NCBI GenBank assembly: GCA_030442035.1 | Contig: JAUJEA010000001.1 | Coordinates: 461,559 to 525,558 of the forward strand | Direction of reading: 5' to 3' | DNA from: Splendidivirga corallicola | GTDB taxonomy: Bacteria; Bacteroidota; Bacteroidia; Cytophagales; Cyclobacteriaceae | DNA length: 64,000 nucleotides | Shown: positions 1-9,719 of the stretch, piece by piece | Layout of the letters: every line of letters begins with the position of its first letter | How positions within the stretch are numbered: position 1 is the stretch's first letter | The notes under the pieces: generated by a model | What the model saw: only the letters and a program-made list of their open reading frames with translations | Database searches by the model: none | Told to the model about the DNA's origin: nothing | Translations under genes and position numbers: made by a program

Positions 1-527
1 TGATAGTTTAACGAATCGTGTATAAATTGTTGAAAATAAGGACCAAATTAGTTCGTTTTTTATTTTTATAAAACTGCAAAAACACATTTTCTGCTACATG
101 GTTCTTATTTAGAAATTTTCTTGATTTAGAATTTATAATCTGTCTTAAAAAAGCATTATTTGCTTGTTCTAACACAGTCGGAAAATCAATAAATTGTTTT
201 CATTCAGGAGCTATCTCCTTTTGCATATTACCCGTTCTTCCTTTTTCTCGCAGAATTCCCAGGATTTGATTGCAATCATCTCAGAAACCAATTGGTTTCA
301 TCATCCAAAAATAATGACATTTTATTCATAAATCAGCAAAGTAACCTTTATTAGGTTAATTTAACTGGCAGTTTCAAAACTTACATTCATAAAATCGCCA
401 ATATCAACGGATCTCAATAAATAATAGAAAGGTTTAGTTGTTGTATCGGGCGCCTTGAGGATGACGAGGCGCCCTTTGTCAGTTCATTGTTGATTTCAGT
501 ATTGCAGAAGGTCTCTACTAAAAAGTA
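1..527. other. Intergenic region at window start
   Basis: AT-rich stretch with no gene I can support. The minus strand has an open frame of about 60 codons ending near position 8 but it has no start codon and resembles nothing I recognise. The only clear structure is a hairpin at 448-474, listed separately. Confidence 0.5.
448..474 (-). terminator. Hairpin downstream of the symporter gene
   Basis: A perfect 8-bp GC-rich stem (GGGCGCCT at 448-455 and AGGCGCCC at 467-474) with an 11-nt loop lies 54 nt past the symporter stop codon. The T-tract is poor on the minus strand (and only TTT on the plus strand), so it is a probable but weak intrinsic terminator or an mRNA 3' stabilising hairpin. Confidence 0.5.
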
Positions 528-2354
528 TCAACCCACTCTAAGTTTTGCCATCAGCTTAAACAAGATTACAGTTGAAACAACAGCAATCCCACCAAGTATC
601 AGTCCTCTTATTGTCTCTCCGTATACAAATCCACCAATGGAAAACAAAGAACAGTAAATAGAGACACAACCAACAAAAACCAGTAATATTTGTTTTGGCA
701 TTTCCCAGGCCAATCCCTTGTCCTTTTCGTCTATTGGATCACCATCAGCTCGTGCTTCTTCCACAACCCTTTTCCAACCAGGTCCTCCAGGATGCGTCAA
801 TTTGTAGAATTTCCTAAGTGTTTCTTTATCTTCCGGTTTTGTGAAAAGTGTAGTTAACAACCATGATACAGTTACTACAACGACAGTAAGTAAAAGTTTC
901 ACAGTAAATCCATCAAGTAAAGCCGTTTCGAATACAGCATCCTCTACACCAAGCACCAATACCATGGCCATTACGGTTGCCACAATCATGGCCACTATTT
1001 CGGTCAATGCATTTATTCTCCACCAGAACCAACGTAACAAATAAATGGCTCCAGATCCGGCACCGGATAAAAGCAGAATGTTGAATGCCTGTGTGGCATT
1101 GTCAAGAATGGTAAGAGAAAGTGTACCGGCCAACACCATTAAAACTACGGTGGTTATCCTTCCCATCGTCACAAATTCCTTCTCGGAAGCATCAGGTTTC
1201 ACAAATCTTCTATAGAAATCATTCACAAAATAAGACGAGCCCCAATTCAAATGCGATCCGATGGTAGACATATAGGCAGCAATAATAGAGGCCACTACAA
1301 GACCTAACCATCCCGGTCCTAGTTTTGAAAGCATTACAGGATAAGCAATATCATCTTTCAAATATTCATCTGCTATGCCAGGGAACTCTGCTTTGATTGA
1401 AGCCAAATCCGGATATAAAACCATTGAGGCGAGTGCCACGATAATCCAGGGCCATGGTCTTAGTGCGTAGTGCGCAAAGTTAAAAAGTAGTGTAGCACCA
1501 ATAGCATTCTTCTCGTTTTTGGCGGAAAGCATTCTTTGTGCAATGTAACCACCACCACCTGGCTCAGCCCCGGGATACCATACTGACCACCATTGCACAG
1601 CAATGGGTATTATCAATAGAGGTAAATAAACAGATGCATCGGAGAAATCAGGAAAAATATTCAGTTTCGATTGAATGCCCGGATTATCAAGCAAGCCGCT
1701 CAAACCACCCACTTCAGGCTGACTTACCGCTATATAGGCTGCATAAACAGCACCAAACATAGCGATTCCATATTGGAAGAAATCCGCCCATACTACTCCT
1801 TTAATACCACCAAGCGACGCATAAATCACTACCACAATTGAGGCTCCTACGACCACTTCCAAAGGTTGCAGGCCTAACATGACCCCTCCTATTTTGATAG
1901 CGGCCAATGTCACAGAACCCATGATGAGGCAATTGAAGAATATTCCCAGATAAATAGACCGGAATCCTCTTAGGAAAGTAGCTAGTTTGCCACCATATCG
2001 TAATTCATAGAATTCCAAATCTGTCATAACAGAAGATCTCCTCCACAAACGAGCATAAATGAATACCGTAACCATCCCCGTAATTAGAAATGCCCACCAT
2101 GCCCAGTTTTTAGCAACACCATCTTCCCTTACAAAACCTGTCACAAGATTGGGGGTATCTGCTGAGAATGTGGTTGCCACCATTGAAATACCTAGAAGCC
2201 ACCACGGCATGCCTCTTCCACCTAAAAAGAACTCAGAAGTATTCTTACCGGCAGTTCTTGAAGCTAGCCAACCAATGCTCAATACAATAAGGAAAAAGAT
2301 TCCAATGATTGTCCAGTCAATAGTTTCTAACAGAATTGTGTTTTCTAATGGCAT
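528..2354 (-). CDS. Sodium:solute symporter (SSS/SLC5 family)
   Basis: A 608-residue inner-membrane protein with the many hydrophobic helices expected of a sodium-coupled solute symporter. The first helix (about residues 14-30) is followed by the family-typical stretch SEFFLGGRGMPWW and then a region rich in small residues (about 55-70, ISMVATTFSADTPN) where sodium-site residues lie in this family. A charged cytoplasmic segment near residues 510-550 precedes the last two helices. Family known from these features; the substrate is not readable, and sugars, amino acids or organic acids are all possible. It stands alone, with a 357-nt upstream region containing 16-bp tandem repeats and a hairpin downstream. 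Confidence 0.85.
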   Translation of the reverse strand: MPLENTILLETIDWTIIGIFFLIVLSIGWLASRTAGKNTSEFFLGGRGMPWWLLGISMVATTFSADTPNLVTGFVREDGVAKNWAWWAFLITGMVTVFIYARLWRRSSVMTDLEFYELRYGGKLATFLRGFRSIYLGIFFNCLIMGSVTLAAIKIGGVMLGLQPLEVVVGASIVVVIYASLGGIKGVVWADFFQYGIAMFGAVYAAYIAVSQPEVGGLSGLLDNPGIQSKLNIFPDFSDASVYLPLLIIPIAVQWWSVWYPGAEPGGGGYIAQRMLSAKNEKNAIGATLLFNFAHYALRPWPWIIVALASMVLYPDLASIKAEFPGIADEYLKDDIAYPVMLSKLGPGWLGLVVASIIAAYMSTIGSHLNWGSSYFVNDFYRRFVKPDASEKEFVTMGRITTVVLMVLAGTLSLTILDNATQAFNILLLSGAGSGAIYLLRWFWWRINALTEIVAMIVATVMAMVLVLGVEDAVFETALLDGFTVKLLLTVVVVTVSWLLTTLFTKPEDKETLRKFYKLTHPGGPGWKRVVEEARADGDPIDEKDKGLAWEMPKQILLVFVGCVSIYCSLFSIGGFVYGETIRGLILGGIAVVSTVILFKLMAKLRVG

Positions 2355-2711
2355 AGTGTTTTCATTTGATTAAAAAAATACTTACAGGTGGGGAATGCTT
2401 CATAGTAAAAATTTACCGGCCCCAATATAGCCCTTATTTTTATTTTTTAACAAACAGCTCACTTTTTAAAATGAACCCTTAAATAAAAACCAAAGCCCAG
2501 ATTTCATCCCCTAAGAACAAAAAGCTTTTAATTTCAGTAAAATTCGAAGTGGTTTTTTGAATGAATTACGAATTTCAAATTGACAAATTACGGTTGATAA
2601 TGAAACTTCAATACTTTAACACCTCAACACTTTAACACTTCTGATCGTTATATGACAGGAAATCCTCCTGCAGGCTAAAAAATATCATAAAGGTTGCAAC
2701 CTGAATGCTAT
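2355..2711. other. Intergenic region upstream of the symporter
   Basis: No gene seen. It holds two tandem 16-bp repeats (2608-2639), an 8-bp palindrome CCTGCAGG (2667-2674) and a perfect 12-bp palindrome AGGTTGCAACCT (2691-2702) just beyond the stop of the next gene. I found no TAnnTTTG -7 box for the symporter. Confidence 0.5.
2608..2639 (-). repeat. Two tandem copies of a 16-bp repeat
   Basis: Read on the minus strand the two units are AGTGTTAAAGTGTTGA (2624-2639) and GGTGTTAAAGTATTGA (2608-2623). The same unit occurs three times in tandem at 11808-11855 on the plus strand, so it is a dispersed intergenic element rather than a local accident. Confidence 0.65.
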
Positions 2712-5700
2712 TCATTCTTTCAATATGTGAATCCATCCATTGCAAGGTGTACCATCGGGATAGGTCATTTCGTAGTAATAAACCCCTGAGTTAATTTGAG
2801 AATCCGGCCAGCTGTTTGTATACTCTTCTGATTCGTAAAGTTTCCTACCCCATCGATTAAAAATTGTCAGGGCTACAGGTGTTTCACTTAAAACCTTGAA
2901 TTTGTCATTAGCTCCATCGTCATTTAATGTAAGCACATTGGGGACATACAGATCATTGATATCAATAGTCATGGATTTTGTGGACAGACAACCATTTGTC
3001 GTTCCTCTCAAAGTTACTTCAAACGAACCAAATTGCTCATAATGATGAACCGGTTCCGGATCCTCTGAAGTATTGCCATCGCCAAAATCCCATAGAAATT
3101 CATCCACTCCTTCCGAGACATTTGTGAAGTTAATGGTGGAAGGAGATTGACAGTCAAAGGTGGTGGTAAACTCAAAATCAGCCATGGGATTGGCGATCAC
3201 CCGAACTTCCACAGAATCTGTATGGGTACAACCATTGGCATCTTCAATGTTGACGGTGAATGTAGTAGTGGTATCAGGTGAGACAAGCGGATTCGGAAGC
3301 GTGCTGATCATATTGTTATTGTGATCGGTCCATGTATAAGAGATGCCTCCCGAAGCGGTCAGCGTGGTCAATTCTCCCGGACAAATCTCCACATCTTCTC
3401 CAACGTTGAAATTTGACTCAAAAACCCTGATCGTGCCATATGCATAATCCTCAATTGTACAGGTATTTTCATCTCGCACTCTAAGGCTAACAAAATAGGT
3501 TCCCGGATTTTCATATACATGCACAATATTATCTTGTTGCGTAGAGGTGCTGCCATCTCCGAAGTTCCACAAAAATTCAATGCCACCGATACTGGTATTT
3601 TGGAACAAAACTTCAAAAGGAGCGCATCCACTATTCAAACCAGGTTGATCCCGTGCCACTGAGTTTGTTCGAAAATCAGCTTTCAAGGTGGCCAGATCAA
3701 ACTTAAAAGCCGCATTGTTGCAGCGTTCATCCCCTGCAGTATTAACCCCTCTGTTAACAGAAGACCATGCGCCTGGAGTAGTTGGAAAATTATCAGTGCT
3801 TCCTCCACAGGTACAAACGGATTGATATACAATCCCTTTCTTATCGAAACGGCTTGTGCCTCCATCAACGTGATCACCTCCGTTATTGGTTGAACCAAAG
3901 AAAGTGGCATACAACAGCTCCGTTCCATCATCCGAAAGCGCCATCATATAAAAATCCGATCCATCTGTATTGGAAAAAAGTGCATCCGGTGTGACGGGCA
4001 TACCAAAAGTATTTCCAATATTTTGACTGTTGACATTGTTCACAGCCCCTCCCCAGCCACTAAGGAAAATATTACTGCATTCATTTACCAGGAAGGCTGT
4101 AGGTGAAATATTAGGCTCACGTATACCTGACCCAAAAACAGTTGAAAAGATGGTTGAATCCAAAGTATTAGTCATTTTATGGATGAACTGCGCACTATTT
4201 GGATTATTATAGGTTCCCGCTGTTATAGAATAGGCTCCTCTGGTTTGACCTAGCAAATATACATTTTCTTCTTCATCAAGATCTATAAAATAAACCTGAT
4301 CATATAGCGGCGTCCCAATAAAGGTACTTTGAAGTATTGAGTCGTTTGCTACATCGATCTTAGTCACAAAGCCGTCGATACCATTTAGATAGTTTTCATT
4401 GATTACGCCTGTTGTTGAAGGAAAATTTGCACTATTGGTTCCTCCACCAAGATAAATATGATTGTTAGCATCCAGCTTAATTGAATAAGCAGCGTCTTCT
4501 CCGGTATCACCGAGATAAGAGGACCAAAGGAGGTCTGTAAGCCCTGAGTTGAGCTTAGCCACTACAGCATCGGAATTTCCACCACCATAATTACTCCCGA
4601 TAGAACTGGTAACGGGGAATCCCATTGAATCCGTACTGGAAGCCAGGTAAATGTTGTCATCGGGATCCACGATAACATCTCCACGAAAATTATCACCATA
4701 GTTTTGTACCAGATCATTGTTATACAGCCCGGTACTGATCGTTTTGAGTATACCATCATTGCCTGGTCCTCCCAGATACGTGGAAGCTATCAAATTCCCT
4801 GCTTCATTTAATTTCGTGATCACTATATCCGAACCATTCAAGTAGCTTCCAAAGGCTGAGAACAGGGTCCCTCCATTGTAAGTCGTGTCATAGGCATTGG
4901 TGCCGGTCGGATAATCTTGTGATCCTGTAGTTCCAAGAATCACAAGCTCATTGTTATTGTTTACAATCAGGCTATGTGGTGTCTCGGGACCAATGCCTCC
5001 GATGTATGTAGCATAAAGTAGTTGGGTTCCACTTGAATCATATTTCAGAATTCCCATGTCAATAGTGCCTCCCTGAAATGAGGTAGTATCTGTCACCGGA
5101 AAACCGGTTCCAAAAACAATACCGCCACTGTATAAATTACCTGCATCATCAAAACATGCCGTATAACCAAAATTATCTGCTACTGAACCCGAGAAGGTGG
5201 AAAAAATCAGCGCTGGATCTATGATTAACTCCTTTTTCCGGTCATATCCTTCCGGAAACTCAAAACTCATTTCATTGCCTGCTAATTTATACTCACACTT
5301 AACTTTCTCTTTCTTTCCTGATTCACTGAGTTGGTAAGCAATAGGTTTTGAGTCGATCATGGTATTAAGACTTGTATGGCTGTAGAGACTACCATCTTTA
5401 AGATACATTTCTTCAACACCATCATATTTTAGCCTAATATTTTCAATCTTGGCTCCTTTATTCAGTATAAAATCATATTTAAGTATATTTTGCCTGGAAT
5501 ATAATTTCATATCAATCCCAGGATAAATTTCCTTATAGGTAACCGTTGTAAAAACCTTACAGTTGGCTGCCCATTTTGATGGGTCATTTCCTATGTAGTA
5601 ATTGTATCGTTCGGTACTCTGATCCGATATTTCAATGTTAGCACCTTTATTGGCCCCTACAAATTCTACGTTCACTGATTGAAAAGGAGTCTTATGAATT

Positions 5701-6002
5701 GGCGTACTGCCTCTACGACCTTTTATACCCTTTGTTTGTGACTTAACATGTGCCTGATTGAAATTATCGGTAACGGCTTTTTCATCATAGAAAATATAGG
5801 CAAGCTTTCCATCCTGTAACATTAGCTTTCCTCCAGGGATATCTGCGGCATATCTTACATTTTCAGGAAATTGTCCTTTATTTTCAATGAATTTAAGATA
5901 GGAATAATGCCGGCTATGTCCGCCTTGTGCAAAAATTTGATTTGATGAGATACATAAAAATAGAATAGAGAGTTTTAAAGGTAATGATCTAACCATACAC
6001 AT
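2712..6002 (-). CDS. SBBP-repeat/PKD surface protein, type B T9SS sorting domain
   Basis: An exported 1096-residue protein. Order: signal peptide (1-25); N-terminal beta domain starting at ENKGQFPENVRY (about 38-260), typical of Bacteroidota SBBP proteins; a long run of SBBP beta-propeller repeats (about 265-760, recurring patterns like YLGG.G.D and GG..N..NFP); two PKD domains centred on FLWNFGDG (about residue 811) and FLWDFGDG (about 971); and a C-terminal gliding-motility-associated domain (about 1010-1096, VPNVLTLNDDGANDKF and IFNRWGRKLY). That last domain is the known type B signal for type IX secretion, so the protein should end up on the cell surface or outside. Role is inferred as adhesion or substrate binding; no catalytic site seen. 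It lies 29 nt upstream of no partner on its 3' side; the DUF922 gene precedes it closely. Confidence 0.88.
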   Translation of the reverse strand: MCMVRSLPLKLSILFLCISSNQIFAQGGHSRHYSYLKFIENKGQFPENVRYAADIPGGKLMLQDGKLAYIFYDEKAVTDNFNQAHVKSQTKGIKGRRGSTPIHKTPFQSVNVEFVGANKGANIEISDQSTERYNYYIGNDPSKWAANCKVFTTVTYKEIYPGIDMKLYSRQNILKYDFILNKGAKIENIRLKYDGVEEMYLKDGSLYSHTSLNTMIDSKPIAYQLSESGKKEKVKCEYKLAGNEMSFEFPEGYDRKKELIIDPALIFSTFSGSVADNFGYTACFDDAGNLYSGGIVFGTGFPVTDTTSFQGGTIDMGILKYDSSGTQLLYATYIGGIGPETPHSLIVNNNNELVILGTTGSQDYPTGTNAYDTTYNGGTLFSAFGSYLNGSDIVITKLNEAGNLIASTYLGGPGNDGILKTISTGLYNNDLVQNYGDNFRGDVIVDPDDNIYLASSTDSMGFPVTSSIGSNYGGGNSDAVVAKLNSGLTDLLWSSYLGDTGEDAAYSIKLDANNHIYLGGGTNSANFPSTTGVINENYLNGIDGFVTKIDVANDSILQSTFIGTPLYDQVYFIDLDEEENVYLLGQTRGAYSITAGTYNNPNSAQFIHKMTNTLDSTIFSTVFGSGIREPNISPTAFLVNECSNIFLSGWGGAVNNVNSQNIGNTFGMPVTPDALFSNTDGSDFYMMALSDDGTELLYATFFGSTNNGGDHVDGGTSRFDKKGIVYQSVCTCGGSTDNFPTTPGAWSSVNRGVNTAGDERCNNAAFKFDLATLKADFRTNSVARDQPGLNSGCAPFEVLFQNTSIGGIEFLWNFGDGSTSTQQDNIVHVYENPGTYFVSLRVRDENTCTIEDYAYGTIRVFESNFNVGEDVEICPGELTTLTASGGISYTWTDHNNNMISTLPNPLVSPDTTTTFTVNIEDANGCTHTDSVEVRVIANPMADFEFTTTFDCQSPSTINFTNVSEGVDEFLWDFGDGNTSEDPEPVHHYEQFGSFEVTLRGTTNGCLSTKSMTIDINDLYVPNVLTLNDDGANDKFKVLSETPVALTIFNRWGRKLYESEEYTNSWPDSQINSGVYYYEMTYPDGTPCNGWIHILKE

Positions 6003-6031
6003 CCTTTTGTAAATGAGTCATATTTTCATAC

Positions 6032-6604
6032 TCATTTCTTTTGGTACTTTTTTGAATCTTCCAGCGCTTTAGATATTCTTGCATCCCACAACTCTTGTAT
6101 ATCTTGTTTCAAACCATGATTAGTTTCTTCATCATATTTATCCTGAAATCTTGTGTATTCGTCAAAATTCTCTTGAAATATACTTTGTGATTTCTTTTGA
6201 TAATTTTTGGCATCGAACGTATTCTTCTCCAATTTTAACCTTAGCTTTCTGGCATAAATTTCTGCAATGTCAAAGTGCAATTGCTCATGTTTTAGCAAAC
6301 GATCTGATTTACTGCCCGGTTTGACCCAGGATTCATCAATATCGAATGAACATTTTACATCAAACTTTATCTTAATACCTCTGCCATCATCCCGAATCGA
6401 CATCCCATAGGAGATTTGCAGACTTGATTCAGCATTGAATGGACTTTCTGTGTTTGGCGTTCCTTTATAGTCATCCCAAGTCAACTTCCTGTCAGGACGC
6501 CATTCAATCATGTTTTCTATATAACTAGACGTTGACTTATCAACCCTTGCTGCCTCATCAATAAATAAAAAACTAAACAACAGATAAATGATTCCCACTT
6601 TCAT
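6032..6604 (-). CDS. DUF922 family protein with HExxH metalloprotease-like motif
   Basis: A 190-residue protein with a short hydrophobic N-terminus (about 3-17) that suggests export. The segment IEWRPDRKLTWDDYKG near residues 33-48 and the motif HEQLHFDIAE at 106-115 are hallmarks of DUF922, a family thought to be zinc-dependent proteases because of the HExxH signature. H106, E107 and H110 are all present. The gene ends 29 nt before the SBBP/PKD gene and is in the same direction, so the two are probably co-transcribed; processing of a surface protein is a possible role but is inference. Confidence 0.8.
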   Translation of the reverse strand: MKVGIIYLLFSFLFIDEAARVDKSTSSYIENMIEWRPDRKLTWDDYKGTPNTESPFNAESSLQISYGMSIRDDGRGIKIKFDVKCSFDIDESWVKPGSKSDRLLKHEQLHFDIAEIYARKLRLKLEKNTFDAKNYQKKSQSIFQENFDEYTRFQDKYDEETNHGLKQDIQELWDARISKALEDSKKYQKK

Positions 6605-6779
6605 AAAGAATTTTATTTGATTAGAAATATTTTCTTTAACGAAATGACAGTCAAAATTGATATCTGAATTATAATGACGACCCCTAAAGGGACGTAATAG
6701 TTGTTATGGATTTTAACGGAATACACTAATTTATTATAGGAAACTTCATAAGCAAACAAGCCTCCTTGGATAAAATGCA

Positions 6780-6817
6780 AAAAGGGGTTCTTGATCACAT
6801 ATCAAGAAGCCCCTTTT
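6780..6817 (-). terminator. Intrinsic terminator of the sdaAB-tolC-adaptor operon
   Basis: A 16-bp stem (6780-6795 with 6801-6817, one bulged G at 6809) with a 5-nt loop; on the minus strand it ends in CCCCTTTTT followed by further T-rich sequence. It lies about 30 nt past the stop codon of the adaptor gene. Confidence 0.8.
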
Positions 6818-6845
6818 CAATTGTGTCTTACTCAAATACTGAAAG

Positions 6846-8240
6846 TTATTCTTCTTTGTCTTCTGATTTCTTTTCTTTTTTATTGTTCTTTTTCTTAGTG
6901 GCAATAGCATCTCCATCATTTAACCTTTTGGAAACCGCTAGGAATGGCCCTGATACCACTTCACTCCCTTCTTCCAATCCACTCAAAATCTCAATATTTT
7001 CAAAATCGGAGATCCCTGTTTTAACTTCGATCATTTTGGCCACGCCATTGTCATTTACAAACACAACTTCTTTCAGATCTTCTTCTTTCGTTTTGGTTCT
7101 TTCCTTGTTATCATTACTATTATTACCACCTTCAGAGCCTCCGGCACTGAACCTTTGTTTCTTGTTTGGATCCCTTGTTGTGACTGAAGAAAGAGGTACA
7201 GTTAGGATATCACTTTTGCTATTGGTTATAATATCCACACTTGCGGTCATGCCGGGTCTGAAAGGATAAGTGATGCCTCTTTCTTCCAATAGATCCTGAT
7301 AAGATTCATTTAGGATCCGAACGCGTACTTCAAATTCCGTTACAGCATCTGCCGATACTTTGTCATTGGCGGTGTTTGCGATTTGTGTTACAATTCCTTT
7401 AAATTTCTTATCCATTGAGGCATAGGAATCGACATCAATCACAGCAGTATCACCTGTTGAGACTCTGATAATGTCATTCTCATTTACATCAACACGAACC
7501 TCCATTTTGGTGAGATCTGCAATCCTCAGCAATTCGGTTCCACTCATCATTTGGCTGCCAACTACACGCTCGCCTTTTTCGACACTTAGTTTTGACACTA
7601 TTCCACCGGAAGGAGCATAAACATTGGTCAATCGAAGGTTTTCAGCAGCTTCATCGACGGTTGCTTCCTGGCTTTTTACAATAAACTGTGCAGCGCTGAC
7701 GCTTGATTTAGCCGCTTCCAAGTCGCTTCCGGCAGATGCAAAATTTGATTGTGCGAGTTCCCAATCGGCTTTAGAGATAACCTTTTCCTTTTGGAGTTTT
7801 TCATTTCTCTTATATTCCAGACTTGCTCTTTCAAAGTTGGCTTCCGCCTTTGCCAAATTGGCCTGTGCGCTTTTTAAGTTTGCCCTTTGCTGATCCAGCA
7901 TGGCCCTTGTCCTTTCTAAAGCCGATTCCAAATTATCCGGCCTGATCTTGATCAAAAGCTGCCCGGCCTTTACGGAATCACCTTCTTCTACATTGAGCTC
8001 TATTATCTCTCCTGCCACATCAGGGCTTAGTTTGACTTCGGTTTCAGGTTGTACCGCACCGGAAGCACTTACTTTTTCAACAATGGTATTTTTTGCAGCC
8101 TTCTCTGTATCTACCTCCATTTCCTTTTTCTTGCCAATCCAGCCTGCTGATTTCCCAACTATAACGATTACTATAAGTAATGCAACCGTGGCTAACAGAA
8201 TATAAAGTAGTTTATTTGATTTTTTTCTTTGCCTTGCCAT
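6846..8240 (-). CDS. HlyD/MacA-type periplasmic adaptor (membrane fusion protein)
   Basis: A 464-residue periplasmic adaptor linking an inner-membrane transporter to a TolC-type channel. One membrane anchor (about 10-32) is followed by a lipoyl-like half domain (SGAVQPETEVKLSPDVAGEI, about 60-80), an alanine/lysine-rich coiled-coil hairpin (about 105-205), the second lipoyl half (VYAPSGGIVSKLSVEKGE, about 206-225), and beta-barrel and membrane-proximal domains. An Asn/Lys/Glu-rich insert (about 360-385) and a Lys/Glu-rich tail are unusual. It begins 3 nt after the TolC gene and an intrinsic terminator follows, so no pump gene belongs to this operon. MacA-like and RND-type adaptors cannot be separated from the sequence alone. 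Confidence 0.88.
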   Translation of the reverse strand: MARQRKKSNKLLYILLATVALLIVIVIVGKSAGWIGKKKEMEVDTEKAAKNTIVEKVSASGAVQPETEVKLSPDVAGEIIELNVEEGDSVKAGQLLIKIRPDNLESALERTRAMLDQQRANLKSAQANLAKAEANFERASLEYKRNEKLQKEKVISKADWELAQSNFASAGSDLEAAKSSVSAAQFIVKSQEATVDEAAENLRLTNVYAPSGGIVSKLSVEKGERVVGSQMMSGTELLRIADLTKMEVRVDVNENDIIRVSTGDTAVIDVDSYASMDKKFKGIVTQIANTANDKVSADAVTEFEVRVRILNESYQDLLEERGITYPFRPGMTASVDIITNSKSDILTVPLSSVTTRDPNKKQRFSAGGSEGGNNSNDNKERTKTKEEDLKEVVFVNDNGVAKMIEVKTGISDFENIEILSGLEEGSEVVSGPFLAVSKRLNDGDAIATKKKNNKKEKKSEDKEE

Positions 8241-8243
8241 TTT

Positions 8244-9719
8244 TTAAAAATTTATAGGGTTTCCTTGATAAAAGTCCAGAACTTTAGTTTTAAATATGAA
8301 ATCAAATTTATTTCGGACCAAATCCGATTTCGCTTGGAACATATTATTTTGTGCAATTTGAAAGTCTACGAAATTGATCACACCGTTATCATATTGCTGT
8401 TGGGCCATTCGAAAAGACTCTTCCAGCGCTTCTACTTGCTTTAACGAAGCTTCATAGCTTTTAGCTGAGGCCAGAGCATCATTATAGGCCTGTTCTATGG
8501 TCTGCCTTAAGGTTTGTTTTTCCTGAATAGCATTTACTTCTGCTCTTTGCTTTGCAATGTTGGCTCTTTGAATAGCAGTACTCGTTTGTAACCTGTTGAA
8601 TATAGGGATCTGCAAATTGAATGTAAGCCGTTGGCTTAAATTTCTGTCAAATTGATCACTGGCGCTTACATCCTGAATGTTACCATTGGGTGAAACGCTG
8701 AAAAGATCAATGGTTGCCGAGGGATTACCTGTTAGGTTACCTTGCAACCTTTGCTCAGGTTCAACTGAGAATGTTCCATCAGGAACAAATTCCACAGCAG
8801 CATCTGAATAATTAGTGGAAATGCTTCCTGAAAGTGACAGGCTTGGATACAAACCTCCTTTCGCTATTTTCGCTCCGTAGTCGGCACTTTCTATTTTAAG
8901 ATTTGCACTTTGGATTTCAGGCTGATTTGCCTCGGCATAATCGTATATCTGATTAGCTGACTTTGATAACAACAAAGCAGAAGGTGCATCCAGATTTGGT
9001 ATTTCTATTTCGAAAGGATCAGATGCCGGAATTTGCAATAACTGCTTTAAATTCAAAAGGGACAGGGTGAGTGCATTCTCGGATGATATCACATTGGCTT
9101 CGTTACTGGCTTGTTGTGATTTTAGATCCAATAAATTAGAAAGCGGTAATGAGCCCGCTTCAACCAGCTTTTCAGTCCGTGATAACTGCGTATTGGTTGA
9201 TTCCAATTGTGTTTTGGCATTATTAAGCAGTTCCTGGTTGAAGATAACGTTTAAATAAAATGTAGCAACATTTAAAATGGTCCTGTTTTCAGAAGTCTTG
9301 AGATCAAGCTCACTTGCTTCCAGGTCCAGGTTGCTTTGCTTTATGCCATTTCTAACTTGAAACCCTCCAAATAATGTCATATTACTGCTGGCACTAAAGC
9401 CGGAGAAGGTAATCCTTTCATTAACAAAGGTATTTTCAGTAGGATCAATACCCCGTCCCCAGTTATATCCATAATTGCCTCCTGCATTCAAATTTGGCAA
9501 CATATTTCCCCTGGCTTGCTTTAGAAAAGCTTTATTTTCTTCTACAGTTAATTTACTTTGTTGAATTGATAGATTGTCCTTCAGGGAATGTTCTATGCAT
9601 TCTTGAAGTGTCCAGACTTTTTTTCCACCTGTATCTTGTGCAAAAGCACCCAAGCTGGCAAAAAGCAGGATAATAAAAAAGTTAATGCGAATCTTATTTA
9701 TCATAGTTTTATAGATCAA
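8244..9719 (-). CDS. TolC-family outer-membrane channel
   Basis: A 491-residue outer-membrane efflux protein. A signal peptide (about 1-27, ending GAFAQ) precedes WTLQECIEHSLKDNLSIQQ, the usual start of the OEP fold, and two long helical repeats rich in Gln, Asn and Ala (about 160-220 and 385-460). It would provide the outer-membrane exit duct for the adaptor encoded immediately downstream. The annotated start overlaps the end of the serine dehydratase gene by 11 nt; a second ATG at residue 6 (about 9704) would remove the overlap and leave a good signal peptide, so the start is uncertain. Confidence 0.9.
   Translation of the reverse strand: MIYKTMINKIRINFFIILLFASLGAFAQDTGGKKVWTLQECIEHSLKDNLSIQQSKLTVEENKAFLKQARGNMLPNLNAGGNYGYNWGRGIDPTENTFVNERITFSGFSASSNMTLFGGFQVRNGIKQSNLDLEASELDLKTSENRTILNVATFYLNVIFNQELLNNAKTQLESTNTQLSRTEKLVEAGSLPLSNLLDLKSQQASNEANVISSENALTLSLLNLKQLLQIPASDPFEIEIPNLDAPSALLLSKSANQIYDYAEANQPEIQSANLKIESADYGAKIAKGGLYPSLSLSGSISTNYSDAAVEFVPDGTFSVEPEQRLQGNLTGNPSATIDLFSVSPNGNIQDVSASDQFDRNLSQRLTFNLQIPIFNRLQTSTAIQRANIAKQRAEVNAIQEKQTLRQTIEQAYNDALASAKSYEASLKQVEALEESFRMAQQQYDNGVINFVDFQIAQNNMFQAKSDLVRNKFDFIFKTKVLDFYQGNPINF

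Noticed and set aside
8..199. Minus-strand open stretch of about 60 codons
   Set aside because: No start codon, AT-rich low-information composition and no known similarity; probably chance.
2691..2702. AGGTTGCAACCT palindrome as a terminator of the SBBP/PKD gene
   Set aside because: As a hairpin it has only a 4-bp stem, too weak for a terminator although T-rich sequence follows.
6613..6798. Minus-strand 61-codon frame with a hydrophobic C-terminus
   Set aside because: It starts inside the terminator hairpin at 6780-6817 and has no recognisable family, so it is unlikely to be translated.
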